The notes under the pieces are model-generated. The model searched no databases. It saw nothing but the letters and a program-made list of their open reading frames with translations, and was not told where the DNA came from. Positions 1-9,008 of a stretch of 64,000 bases of DNA are shown one piece after another. The position numbers and the translations under genes were made by a program. How positions within the stretch are numbered: the first letter of the stretch is position 1; the number at the start of each line of letters is the position of its first letter. The stretch comes from Hydractinia symbiolongicarpus (taxonomy: Eukaryota; Cnidaria; Hydrozoa; Anthoathecata; Hydractiniidae): positions 13,245,501-13,309,500 of the forward strand of contig NC_079881.1 in the NCBI RefSeq assembly GCF_029227915.1, read 5' to 3'.

Positions 1-10
1 GTGCACATGT

Positions 11-192
11 CTTTAAAGCCTGTAATATGGCCTTTTACGGCCTAATTTGGAGTCTACACGTAAATCACGTGATTCCACGAGCCCAGACAAGTGGGGATCA
101 GTCTGTTCTTTTTATTCTCAATGGACTACGATATAATAAGCCGTTTTCTTGAGTGCTAGGCTCTAAGAACATTCCTAATTACGTGGAAAGAC
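11..192 (+). repeat. Family A reference monomer, 182 bp
   Basis: I use this unit to define phase. Order within it: CTTTAAAG at 1-8; two GGCC tetramers at 19-22 and 29-32; AGTCTACACG at 41-50; the palindrome AATCACGTGATT at 53-64; a variable stretch at about 79-96; a strongly kept box around TTTTAATCTCAATGGACT (here with one change) ending near 116; GCCAGGCTCT near 145-154; and a TACGTG-type end (here TACGTGGA) before the next unit. A typical copy has 9 CpG sites. The length, a nucleosome core plus about 35 bp of linker, would suit one nucleosome per monomer, which is inference. Confidence 0.9.
63..74. other. Central dyad AATCACGTGATT (family A)
   Basis: Perfect 12-bp palindrome at monomer positions 53-64, shown here in the reference monomer. 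It contains CACGTG, the E-box/G-box core, and fits the budding-yeast CDEI consensus RTCACRTG bound by Cbf1. It recurs intact in many A monomers and is broken in the CTTAAG, AATAAAGTG and CACGCG subtypes. Protein binding is inference. Confidence 0.85.
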
Positions 193-373
193 CTTTAAAC
201 CGTGTAATACGGCCTCTTATGGCCTAATAAGGAGACTACACTTAAGTCAGGGAGTTCCACGAGCACAGACAGGAGGTCATCTGCCTATTCCTTTCAATTT
301 AATGAACTACGATGTATAAATTCGTTTTCTTGAGCTTCAGGTTTCAAGAACGCTGCTAACTTCTTCCACAGGC
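193..373 (+). repeat. Family A subtype with CTTAAG and no E-box
   Basis: This 181-bp subtype opens CTTTAAACCGTGTAATACGG and reads ACACTTAAGTCAGGGAGTTC where other monomers carry CACGTG, so the central dyad is lost. It also has GGAGGTCATCGGCC-like sequence (here TCTGCC) in the variable stretch. Further copies lie at about 737, 1,464 and 2,192 and recur through family A to about 57 kb, usually three or four monomers apart within a block. This one has a 1-bp deletion (AATTTAATG for AATTTCAATG), also seen in the copies near 4,011, 10,920, 31,468 and 38,008. Confidence 0.85.
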
Positions 374-386
374 CTTTAAAGCCTGT
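368..386. repeat. Inverted repeat across monomer boundary
   Basis: ACAGGC-C-TTTAAA-GCCTGT: arms ACAGGC and GCCTGT pair around TTTAAA, with one extra C as a bulge. It spans the end of one monomer and the start of the next and recurs wherever ACAGGCC precedes TTTAAAGCCTGT (for example 917, 4,190, 11,098, 17,470). In family B the right arm reads GCGTGT, one mismatch. Confidence 0.75.
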
Positions 387-555
387 AATATGGCCTTTTA
401 CGGCCTAACATGGAGTCTAAACGTAAATAAAGTGATTCCACCAGCACAGACAAGTTCCCATTGGTCTGTTCCTTTTAATCTCAATGGACTACGATGTGTT
501 AAGTCGTGTTCCTGAATGCCAGACTCTAAGAACGCTGTTAACTACGTGCACAGTC
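374..555 (+). repeat. Family A subtype with AATAAAGTG at the dyad
   Basis: This 182-bp subtype reads GTAAATAAAGTGATTCC at the dyad position: TCAC is replaced by AAA-type sequence, so the left arm is gone and the right half GTGATT remains. The change creates AATAAA, the usual animal poly(A) hexamer, but no transcription unit is visible. Copies recur near 2,424, 7,878, 9,335, 12,246 and 17,526, and many more occur to about 57 kb, often straight after a CTTAAG-subtype monomer. Confidence 0.82.
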
Positions 556-736
556 CTTTGAAACGCATAATAGGTCCTTTTCCGGCCTAATAAAGAGACT
601 GCATGTAAGTCACGTGATTCCACTAACTCTGACAAGTTCCATTCGGCGGTTTCTTTTAATCTCAATGGACTACGATATAATAAGCCGTTTTCTTGAGCGC
701 CAGGCTCTGAGAACGTTCCTAATTACGTGGACAGAC
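556..736 (+). repeat. Family A subtype opening CTTTGAAACGCATAATAGG
   Basis: This 181-bp subtype has CTTTGAAACGCATAAT at its start and GCATGTAAGTCACGTGATTC at the dyad. CACGTG is intact, but the palindrome shrinks to TCACGTGA because the outer left base is G. It is the most recognisable internal marker of the array: related copies occur near 3,113, 8,380, 8,931, 10,016, 12,570, 47,896, 51,610, 52,665 and 62,937. One copy at 19,333 carries a small inversion. Confidence 0.82.
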
Positions 737-1100
737 CTTTAAACCGTGTAATACGGCCTCTTATGGCCTAATAAGGAGACTACACTTAAGTCAGGGAGTT
801 CCACGAGCACAGACAGGAGGTCATCGGCCTATTCCTTTCAATTTCAATGAACTATGATGTATTAATTCGTTTTCTTGAGCGTCAGGCTGCAAAAACGCTG
901 CTAACTACGTGCACAGGCCTTTAAAGCCTGTAATATGGCCTTTTACGGCCTAATTTGGAGTCTACACGTAAATCACGTGATTCCACGAGCCCAGACAAGT
1001 GGGGATCAGTCTGTTCTTTTTAATCTCAATGGACTACGATATAATAAGCCGTTTTCTTGAGCGCCAGGCTCTGAGAACGCTGCTAACTACGTGCACAGTC

Positions 1101-1281
1101 CTTTAAAGCCTGTAATATGGCCTTTTACTGCATAATATGGAGTCTACACGTAAATCACGCGATTCTACGAACTCCGACAAGTTCCATTCGGCTATTCCTG
1201 TCAATCTCAATGGACTACGATGTATTAAGTCGTCTTCTTGAGCGCCAGACTCTAAAAATGCTGCTAACTGCGTGCACAGGC
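1101..1281 (+). repeat. Family A subtype with CACGCG
   Basis: This 181-bp subtype reads AAATCACGCGATTCTACGAA: one T-to-C change turns the CACGTG core into CACGCG and breaks the central dyad, while the flanking arms AAT/ATT persist. Copies at the same block position lie near 5,101, 6,555, 13,855, 18,202 and 21,293. A CACGCG monomer also occurs near 47,763, 55,584 and 57,734 on another background. Confidence 0.8.
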
Positions 1282-1827
1282 CTTTAAACCCTGTAATATG
1301 GCCTTTTACGGCTTAATTTGGAGTCTACACGTAAATCACGTGATTTCACGAGCCCAGACAAGTGGGGATCAGTCTGTTCTTTTTAATCTCAATGGACTAC
1401 GATATAATAAGCTGTTTTCTTGAGCGCCAGGCTCTGAGAACGCTCCTAATTACGTGGACAGACCTTTAACACGTGTAATACGGCCTCTTAAGGCCTAATA
1501 AGGAGACTACACTTAAGTCAGGGAGTTCCACGAGCACAGATAGGAGGCCGTTGGCCTATTCCTTTCAATCTCAATGGACTGCGATGACTTAAGTCGTTTT
1601 CTTGAACGCCAGGCTCTATGAACGCTGCTAACTACGTACACAGTCCTTTGAAACGCATAATAGGGCTTTTTACAGCCTAATTTGGAGCCTACACGTAAAT
1701 CACGTGATTCCACGAGCCCGGACAAGTTGCCATCAGTCCATTGCTGTCAATCTCAATGGACTACGATGTCTTAAGTCGTTTTCTCTAGCGCCAGTGTCTA
1801 AAAAGGTTACCAACTACGTGTACAGGC

Positions 1828-2009
1828 CGTTAAAGTGTGTAATATGGACATTTACGGCTCAATGAGGAGTCTACACGTAAATCACGTGTTTCCACGAGCC
1901 CGGACAAGTTCCCATTGGTCAGTTCCTTTTAATCTCAATGGACTACGATATACTAAGTCGTTTTCCTGTGTGTCAGGCTCTATGAACGCTGCTAACTACT
2001 TGCACAGTC
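1828..2009 (+). repeat. Family A subtype opening CGTTAAAGTGTGTAATATGG
   Basis: This 182-bp subtype starts CGTTAAAGTGTGTAATATGG, follows a monomer containing TTTCTCTAGCGCCAGTGTCT, and reads AAATCACGTGTTTCCACG at the dyad: CACGTG is kept but the right arm has changed from GATT to GTTT. Copies recur near 2,556, 5,828, 7,282, 8,010, 9,467, 13,106, 14,563, 15,291, 18,927, 22,018, 22,926, 25,288, 34,188 and 42,149, a useful marker for tracing the block duplications. Confidence 0.82.
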
Positions 2010-3818
2010 CTTTAAAGCCTGTAATTTGGCCTTTTACGGCCTAATTTGGAGTCTACACGTAAATCACGTGATTCCACGAGCCCAGACAAGTGGGGATCAG
2101 TCTGTTCTTTTTAATCTCAGTGGACTACGATATAATAAGCCGTTTTCTTGAGCGCCAGGCTCTGAGAACGTTCCTAATTACGTGGACAGACCTTTAAACC
2201 GTGTAATACGGCCTCTTATGGCCTAATAAGGAGACTACACTTAAGTCAGGGAGTTCCACGAGCACAGACAGGAGGTCATCGGCCTATTCCTTTTAACTTC
2301 AATGAACTACGATGTATTAATTCGTTTTCTTGAGCGTCAGGCTACAAGAACGCTGCTAACTTCTTCCACAGTCCTTTAAAACCTGTAATATGGCCTTTTA
2401 CGGCCTAACATGGAGTCTAAACGTAAATAAAGTGATTCCACGAGCACAGACAAGTTCCCATTGGTCTGTTCCTTTCAATCTCAATGGACTACGATGTCTT
2501 AAGTCGTTTTCTCTAGCGCCAGTGTCTAAAAAGGTTACCAACTACGTGTACAGGCCGTTAAAGTGTGTAATATGGACATTTACGGCTCAATGAGGAGTCT
2601 ACACGTAAATCACGTGTTTCCACGAGCCCGGACCAGTTCCCATTGGTCTGTTCCTTTTAATCTCAATGGACTACGATATATTAAGTCGTTTTCCTGTGCG
2701 CCAGGCTCTATGAACGCTGCTAACTACGTGCACAGTCCTTTTAAGCTTATAATATGGCCTTTTACGGCATAATATGGAGTGTAAACGTGAATAAAGTGAT
2801 TCTACGAACTCCGACAAGTTCCATTCGGCTGTTCCTTTTAATCTCAATTGTCTACGATGTATTAAGTCGTTTTTTTGAACGCCAGGCTCTATGAACGCTG
2901 CTAACTACGTGCACAGTCCTTTAAAGCTTGTAATATGGCCTTTTATGGCATAATATGGAATCTACACGTAAATCACGTGATTCTACGAACTCCGACAAGT
3001 TCCATTCGGCTGTTCCTTTTAATCTCAATGGTCTGCGATGTATTATTAAGTCGTTTTCTTAAACGCCAGGCTCTATGAACGCTGCTAACTACGTACACAG
3101 TCCTTCGAAACGCATAATAGGTCCTTTTACGGCCTAATAAGGAGACTGCATGTAAGTCACGTGATTCCACGAGCCCAGAGAAGTTGCCATCGGTCTATTC
3201 CTTTCAATCTCAATGGACTACGATATACTAAGTCGTTTTCCTGTGCGCCAGACTCTATGAACGCTGCTAACTACGTGCACAGTCCTTTAAAGCATGTAAT
3301 ATGGCTTTTTACGGCCTAATATGGAGTCTACACGTAAATCACGTGATTCCACCAACTCTGACAAGTTCCATTCGGCTGTTCCTTTTAATCTCAATGGTCT
3401 ACGATGTATTAAGTCGTTTTCTTGAGCGTCAGGCTGCAAGAACGCTGCTAACTTCTTCCACAGGCCTTTAAAGCCTGTAATTTGGCCTTTTACGGCCTAA
3501 TTTGGAGTTTAAACGTAAATCACGTGATTCCCCGAGCACAGACAAGCTCCCATTGGTCTGTTCCTTTTAATCTCAACGGACTACGATATACTAAGTCGTT
3601 TTCCTGTGCGCCAGGCTCTATGAACGCTGCTAACTACGTGCACAGTCCTTTAAAGCTTGTAATATGGCCTTTTACGGCATAATATGGAAGCTACACGTAA
3701 ATCACGTGATTCCACTAACTCTGACAAGATCCATTCGGCTGTTCCTTTTAATCTCAATGGGCTACGATGTATTAAGTCGTTTTCTTGAGCGCCAGGCTCT
3801 GAGAACGTTCCTAACTAC

Positions 3819-5889
3819 GTGCACATGTCTTTAAAGCCTGTAATATGGCCTTTTACGGCCTAATTTGGAGTCTACACGTAAATCACGTGATTCCACGAGC
3901 CCAGACAAGTGGGGATCAGTCTGTTCTTTTTATTCTCAATGGACTACGATATAATAAGCCGTTTTCTTGAGTGTTAGGCTCTAAGAACATTCCTAATTAC
4001 GTGGAAAGACCTTTAAACCGTGTAATACGGCCTCTTATGGCCTAATAAGGAGACTACACTTAAGTCAGGGAGTTCCACGAGCACAGACAGGAGGTCATCT
4101 GCCTATTCCTTTCAATTTAATGAACTACGATGTATAAATTCGTTTTCTTGAGCTTCAGGTTTCAAGAACGCTGCTAACTTCTTCCACAGGCCTTTAAAGC
4201 CTGTAATATGGCCTTTTACGGCCTAACATGGAGTCTAAACGTAAATAAAGTGATTCCACCAGCACAGACAAGTTCCCATTGGTCTGTTCCTTTTAATCTC
4301 AATGGACTACGATGTGTTAAGTCGTGTTCCTGAATGCCAGACTGTAAGAACGCTGTTAACTACGTGCACAGTCCTTTGAAACGCATAATAGGTCCTTTTC
4401 CGGCCTAATAAAGAGACTGCATGTAAGTCACGTGATTCCACGAGCCCAGAGAAGTTGCCATCGGTCTATTCCTTTCAATCTCAATGGACTACGATATACT
4501 AAGTCGTTTTCCTGTGCGCCAGGCTCTATGAACGCTGCTAACTACGTGCACAGTCCTTTAAAGCCTGTAATATGGCTTTTTACGGCCTAATATGGAGTCT
4601 ACACGTAAATCACGTGATTCCACTAACTCTGACAAGTTCCATTCGGCGGTTTCTTTTAATCTCAATGGACTACGATATAATAAGCCGTTTTCTTGAGCGC
4701 CAGGCTCTGAGAACGTTCCTAATTACGTGGACAGACCTTTAAACCGTGTAATACGGCCTCTTATGGCCTAATAAGGAGACTACACTTAAGTCAGGGAGTT
4801 CCACGAGCACAGACAGGAGGTCATCGGCCTATTCCTTTCAATTTCAATGAACTACGATGTATTAATTCGTTTTCTTGAGCGTCAGGCTGCAAAAACGCTG
4901 CTAACTACGTGCACAGGCCTTTAAAGCCTGTAATATGGCCTTTTACGGCCTAATTTGGAGTCTACACGTAAATCACGTGATTCCACGAGCCCAGACAAGT
5001 GGGGATCAGTCTGTTCTTTTTAATCTCAATGGACTACGATATAATAAGCCGTTTTCTTGAGCGCCAGGCTCTGAGAACGCTGCTAACTACGTGCACAGTC
5101 CTTTAAAGCCTGTAATATGGCCTTTTACTGCATAATATGGAGTCTACACGTAAATCACGCGATTCTACGAACTCCGACAAGTTCCATTCGGCTATTCCTG
5201 TCAATCTCAATGGACTACGATGTATTAAGTCGTCTTCTTGAGCGCCAGACTCTAAAAATGCTGCTAACTGCGTGCACAGGCCTTTAAACCCTGTAATATG
5301 GCCTTTTACGGCTTAATTTGGAGTCTACACGTAAATCACGTGATTTCACGAGCCCAGACAACTGGGGATCAGTCTGTTCTTTTTAATCTCAATGGACTAC
5401 GATATAATAAGCTGTTTTCTTGAGCGCCAGGCTCTGAGAACGCTCCTAATTACGTGGACAGACCTTTAACACGTGTAATACGGCCTCTTAAGGCCTAATA
5501 AGGAGACTACACTTAAGTCAGGGAGTTCCACGAGCACAGATAGGAGGCCGTTGGCCTATTCCTTTCAATCTCAATGGACTGCGATGACTTAAGTCGTTTT
5601 CTTGAACGCCAGGCTCTATGAACGCTGCTAACTACGTACACAGTCCTTTGAAACGCATAATAGGGCTTTTTACAGCCTAATTTGGAGCCTACACGTAAAT
5701 CACGTGATTCCACGAGCCCGGACAAGTTGCCATCAGTCCATTGCTGTCAATCTCAATGGACTACGATGTCTTAAGTCGTTTTCTCTAGCGCCAGTGTCTA
5801 AAAAGGTTACCAACTACGTGTACAGGCCGTTAAAGTGTGTAATATGGACATTTACGGCTCAATGAGGAGTCTACACGTAAATCACGTGT
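3819..5889 (+). repeat. Second copy of 1-1,889 with one extra monomer
   Basis: Positions 3,819 to about 4,430 repeat 1 to about 612 (shift 3,818). After an extra monomer (about 4,431-4,612) the match resumes at shift 4,000 up to about 5,889. The added monomer has the GAGCCCAGAGAAGTTGCC variable stretch typical of copies that follow the CTTTGAAACG subtype. Gain of exactly one unit is what in-register unequal exchange predicts. Confidence 0.85.
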
Positions 5890-7343
5890 TTCCACGAGCC
5901 CAGAGAAGTTGCCATCGGTCTATTCCTTTCAATCTCAATGGACTACGATATACTAAGTCGTTTTCCTGTGCGCCAGGCTCTATGAACGCTGCTAACTACG
6001 TGCACAGTCCTTTAAAGCCTGTAATATGGCTTTTTACGGCCTAATATGGAGTCTACACGTAAATCACGTGATTCCACTAACTCTGACAAGTTCCATTCGG
6101 CGGTTTCTTTTAATCTCAATGGACTACGATATAATAAGCCGTTTTCTTGAGCGCCAGGCTCTGAGAACGTTCCTAATTACGTGGACAGACCTTTAAACCG
6201 TGTAATACGGCCTCTTATGGCCTAATAAGGAGACTACACTTAAGTCAGGGAGTTCCACGAGCACAGACAGGAGGTCATCGGCCTATTCCTTTCAATTTCA
6301 ATGAACTACGATGTATTAATTCGTTTTCTTGAGCGTCAGGCTGCAAAAACGCTGCTAACTACGTGCACAGGCCTTTAAAGCCTGTAATATGGCCTTTTAC
6401 GGCCTAATTTGGAGTCTACACGTAAATCACGTGATTCCACGAGCCCAGACAAGTGGGGATCAGTCTGTTCTTTTTAATCTCAATGGACTACGATATAATA
6501 AGCCGTTTTCTTGAGCGCCAGGCTCTGAGAACGCTGCTAACTACGTGCACAGTCCTTTAAAGCCTGTAATATGGCCTTTTACTGCATAATATGGAGTCTA
6601 CACGTAAATCACGCGATTCTACGAACTCCGACAAGTTCCATTCGGCTATTCCTGTCAATCTCAATGGACTACGATGTATTAAGTCGTCTTCTTGAGCGCC
6701 AGACTCTAAAAATGCTGCTAACTGCGTGCACAGGCCTTTAAACCCTGTAATATGGCCTTTTACGGCTTAATTTGGAGTCTACACGTAAATCACGTGATTT
6801 CACGAGCCCAGACAAGTGGGGATCAGTCTGTTCTTTTTAATCTCAATGGACTACGATATAATAAGCTGTTTTCTTGAGCGCCAGGCTCGGAGAACGCTCC
6901 TAATTACGTGGACAGACCTTTAACACGTGTAATACGGCCTCTTAAGGCCTAATAAGGAGACTACACTTAAGTCAGGGAGTTCCACGAGCACAGATAGGAG
7001 GCCGTTGGCCTATTCCTTTCAATCTCAATGGACTGCGATGACTTAAGTCGTTTTCTTGAACGCCAGGCTCTATGAATGCTGCTAACTACGTACACAGTCC
7101 TTTGAAACGCATAATAGGGCTTTTTACAGCCTAATTTGGAGCCTACACGTAAATCACGTGATTCCACGAGCCCGGACAAGTTGCCATCAGTCCATTGCTG
7201 TCAATCTCAATGGACTACGATGTCTTAAGTCGTTTTCTCTAGCGCCAGTGTCTAAAAAGGTTACCAACTACGTGTACAGGCCGTTAAAGTGTGTAATATG
7301 GACATTTACGGCTCAATGAGGAGTCTACACGTAAATCACGTGT
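4436..7343 (+). repeat. 1,454-bp (8-monomer) HOR, two tandem copies
   Basis: 4,436-5,889 is followed directly by a near-identical copy at 5,890-7,343. Matching landmarks are ACTAACTCTGACAAGTTCC at about 4,623 and 6,077, and CACGCGATTCTACGAACTCC at about 5,154 and 6,608. The second copy exits in TTTCCACGAGCCCGG where the first reads GAGCCCAGAG, placing the junction inside that 14-bp shared word. Period 1,454 = 8 x 182 - 2. Confidence 0.88.
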
Positions 7344-9008
7344 TTCCACGAGCCCGGACAAGTTCCCATTGGTCAGTTCCTTTTAATCTCAATGGACTAC
7401 GATATACTAAGTCGTTTTCCTGTGTGCCAGGCTCTATGAACGCTGCTAACTACTTGCACAGTCCTTTAAAGCCTGTAATTTGGCCTTTTACGGCCTAATT
7501 TGGAGTCTACACGTAAATCACGTGATTCCACGAACCCAGACAAGTGGGGATCAGTCTGTTCTTTTTAATCTCAATGGACTACGATATAAAAAGCCGTTTT
7601 CTTGAGCGCCAGGCTCTGAGAACGTTCCTAATTACGTGGACAGACCTTTAAACCGTGTAATACGGCCTCTTATGGCCTAATAAGGAGACTACACTTAAGT
7701 CAGGGAGTTCCACGAGCACAGACAGGAGGTCATCGGCCTATTCCTTTTAACTTCAATGAACTACGATGTATTAATTCGTTTTCTTGAGCGTCAGGCTACA
7801 AGAACGCTGCTAACTTCTTCCACAGTCCTTTAAAGCCTGTAATATGGCCTTTTACGGCCTAACATGGAGTCTAAACGTAAATAAAGTGATTCCACGAGCA
7901 CAGACAAGTTCCCATTGGTCTGTTCCTTTCAATCTCAATGGACTACGATGTCTTAAGTCGTTTTCTCTAGCGCCAGTGTCTAAAAAGGTTACCAACTACG
8001 TGTACAGGCCGTTAAAGTGTGTAATATGGACATTTACGACTCAATGAGGAGTCTACACGTAAATCACGTGTTTCCACGAGCCCGGACCAGTTCCCATTGG
8101 TCTGTTCCTTTTAATCTCAATGGACTACGATATATTAAGTCGTTTTCCTGGGCGCCAGGCTCTATGAACGCTGCTAACTACGTGCACAGTCCTTTTAAGC
8201 TTGTAATATGGCCTTTTACGGCATAATATGGAGTGTAAACGTGAATAAAGTGATTCTACGAACTCCGACAAGTTCCATTCGGCTGTTCCTTTTAATCTCA
8301 ATTGTCTACGATGTATTAAGTCGTTTTTTTGAACGACAGGCTCTATGAACGCTGCTAACTACGTACACAGTCCTTTGAAACGCATAATAGGTCCTTTTAC
8401 GGCCTAATAAGGAGACTGCATGTAAGTCACGTGATTCCACGAGCCCAGAGAAGTTGCCATCGGTCTATTCCTTTCAATCTCAATGGACTACGATATACTA
8501 ATTCGTTTTCCTGTGCACCAGGCTCTATGAACGCTGCTAACTACGTGCACAGTCCGTTAAAGCCTGTAATATGGCTTTTTACGGCCTAATATGGAGTCTA
8601 AACGTAAATAAAGTGATTCCACGAGCACAGACAAGTTCCCATTGGTCTGTTCCTTTTAATCTCAATGGACTACGATATACTAAGTCGTTTTCCTGTGCGC
8701 CAGGCTCTATGAACGCTGCTAACTACGTGCACAGTCCTTTAAAGCTTGTAATATGGCCTTTTATGGCATAATATGGAATCTACACGTAAATCACGTGATT
8801 CTACGAACTCCGACAAGTTCCATTCGGCTGTTCCTTTTAATCTCAATGGTCTGCGATGTATTATTAAGTCGTTTTCTTAAACGCCAGGCTCTATGAACGC
8901 TGGTAACTCCGCACACAGTCCTTTGAAACGCATAATAAGTCCTTTTACGGCCTAATAAGGAGACTGCATGTAAGTCACGTGATTCCACGAGCCCAGAGAA
9001 GTTGCCAT
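7344..9008 (+). repeat. Family A block copied from 1,890-2,909, plus junction monomers
   Basis: 7,344-8,363 repeats 1,890-2,909 at shift 5,454. From about 8,363 the order changes: a CTTTGAAACGCATAAT monomer follows the GAACGACAGGCTC monomer directly, and 8,363-8,996 is itself repeated at 16,189-16,822 (shift 7,826 = 43 x 182). No other sequence class appears. Confidence 0.8.

Larger units (their letters stand above)
1..3818 (+). repeat. 21-monomer family A block (first copy)
   Basis: Twenty-one family A monomers (mean 181.8 bp) covering all the main A subtypes. Its start, GTGCACATGTCTTTAAAGCC, recurs at 3,819 and again at 10,730. The first ~1,890 bp match 3,819-5,889; 1,890-2,909 match 7,344-8,363 (shift 5,454); 2,098-3,818 match 9,009-10,729 (shift 6,911). 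Differences between copies are sparse single bases, so the copying looks recent. It contains no gene; open frames here end at fixed TAA codons within the monomer. Confidence 0.85.

Noticed and set aside
193-373. The CTTAAG-subtype monomers as an inserted mobile element.
   Set aside because: They align along the whole monomer in phase with neighbours, have no terminal repeats or target-site duplication, and are simply a diverged monomer type.
422-438. AATAAA in the AATAAAGTG subtype as a functional poly(A) site.
   Set aside because: It recurs at fixed HOR positions with no open frame or transcription unit ahead of it.
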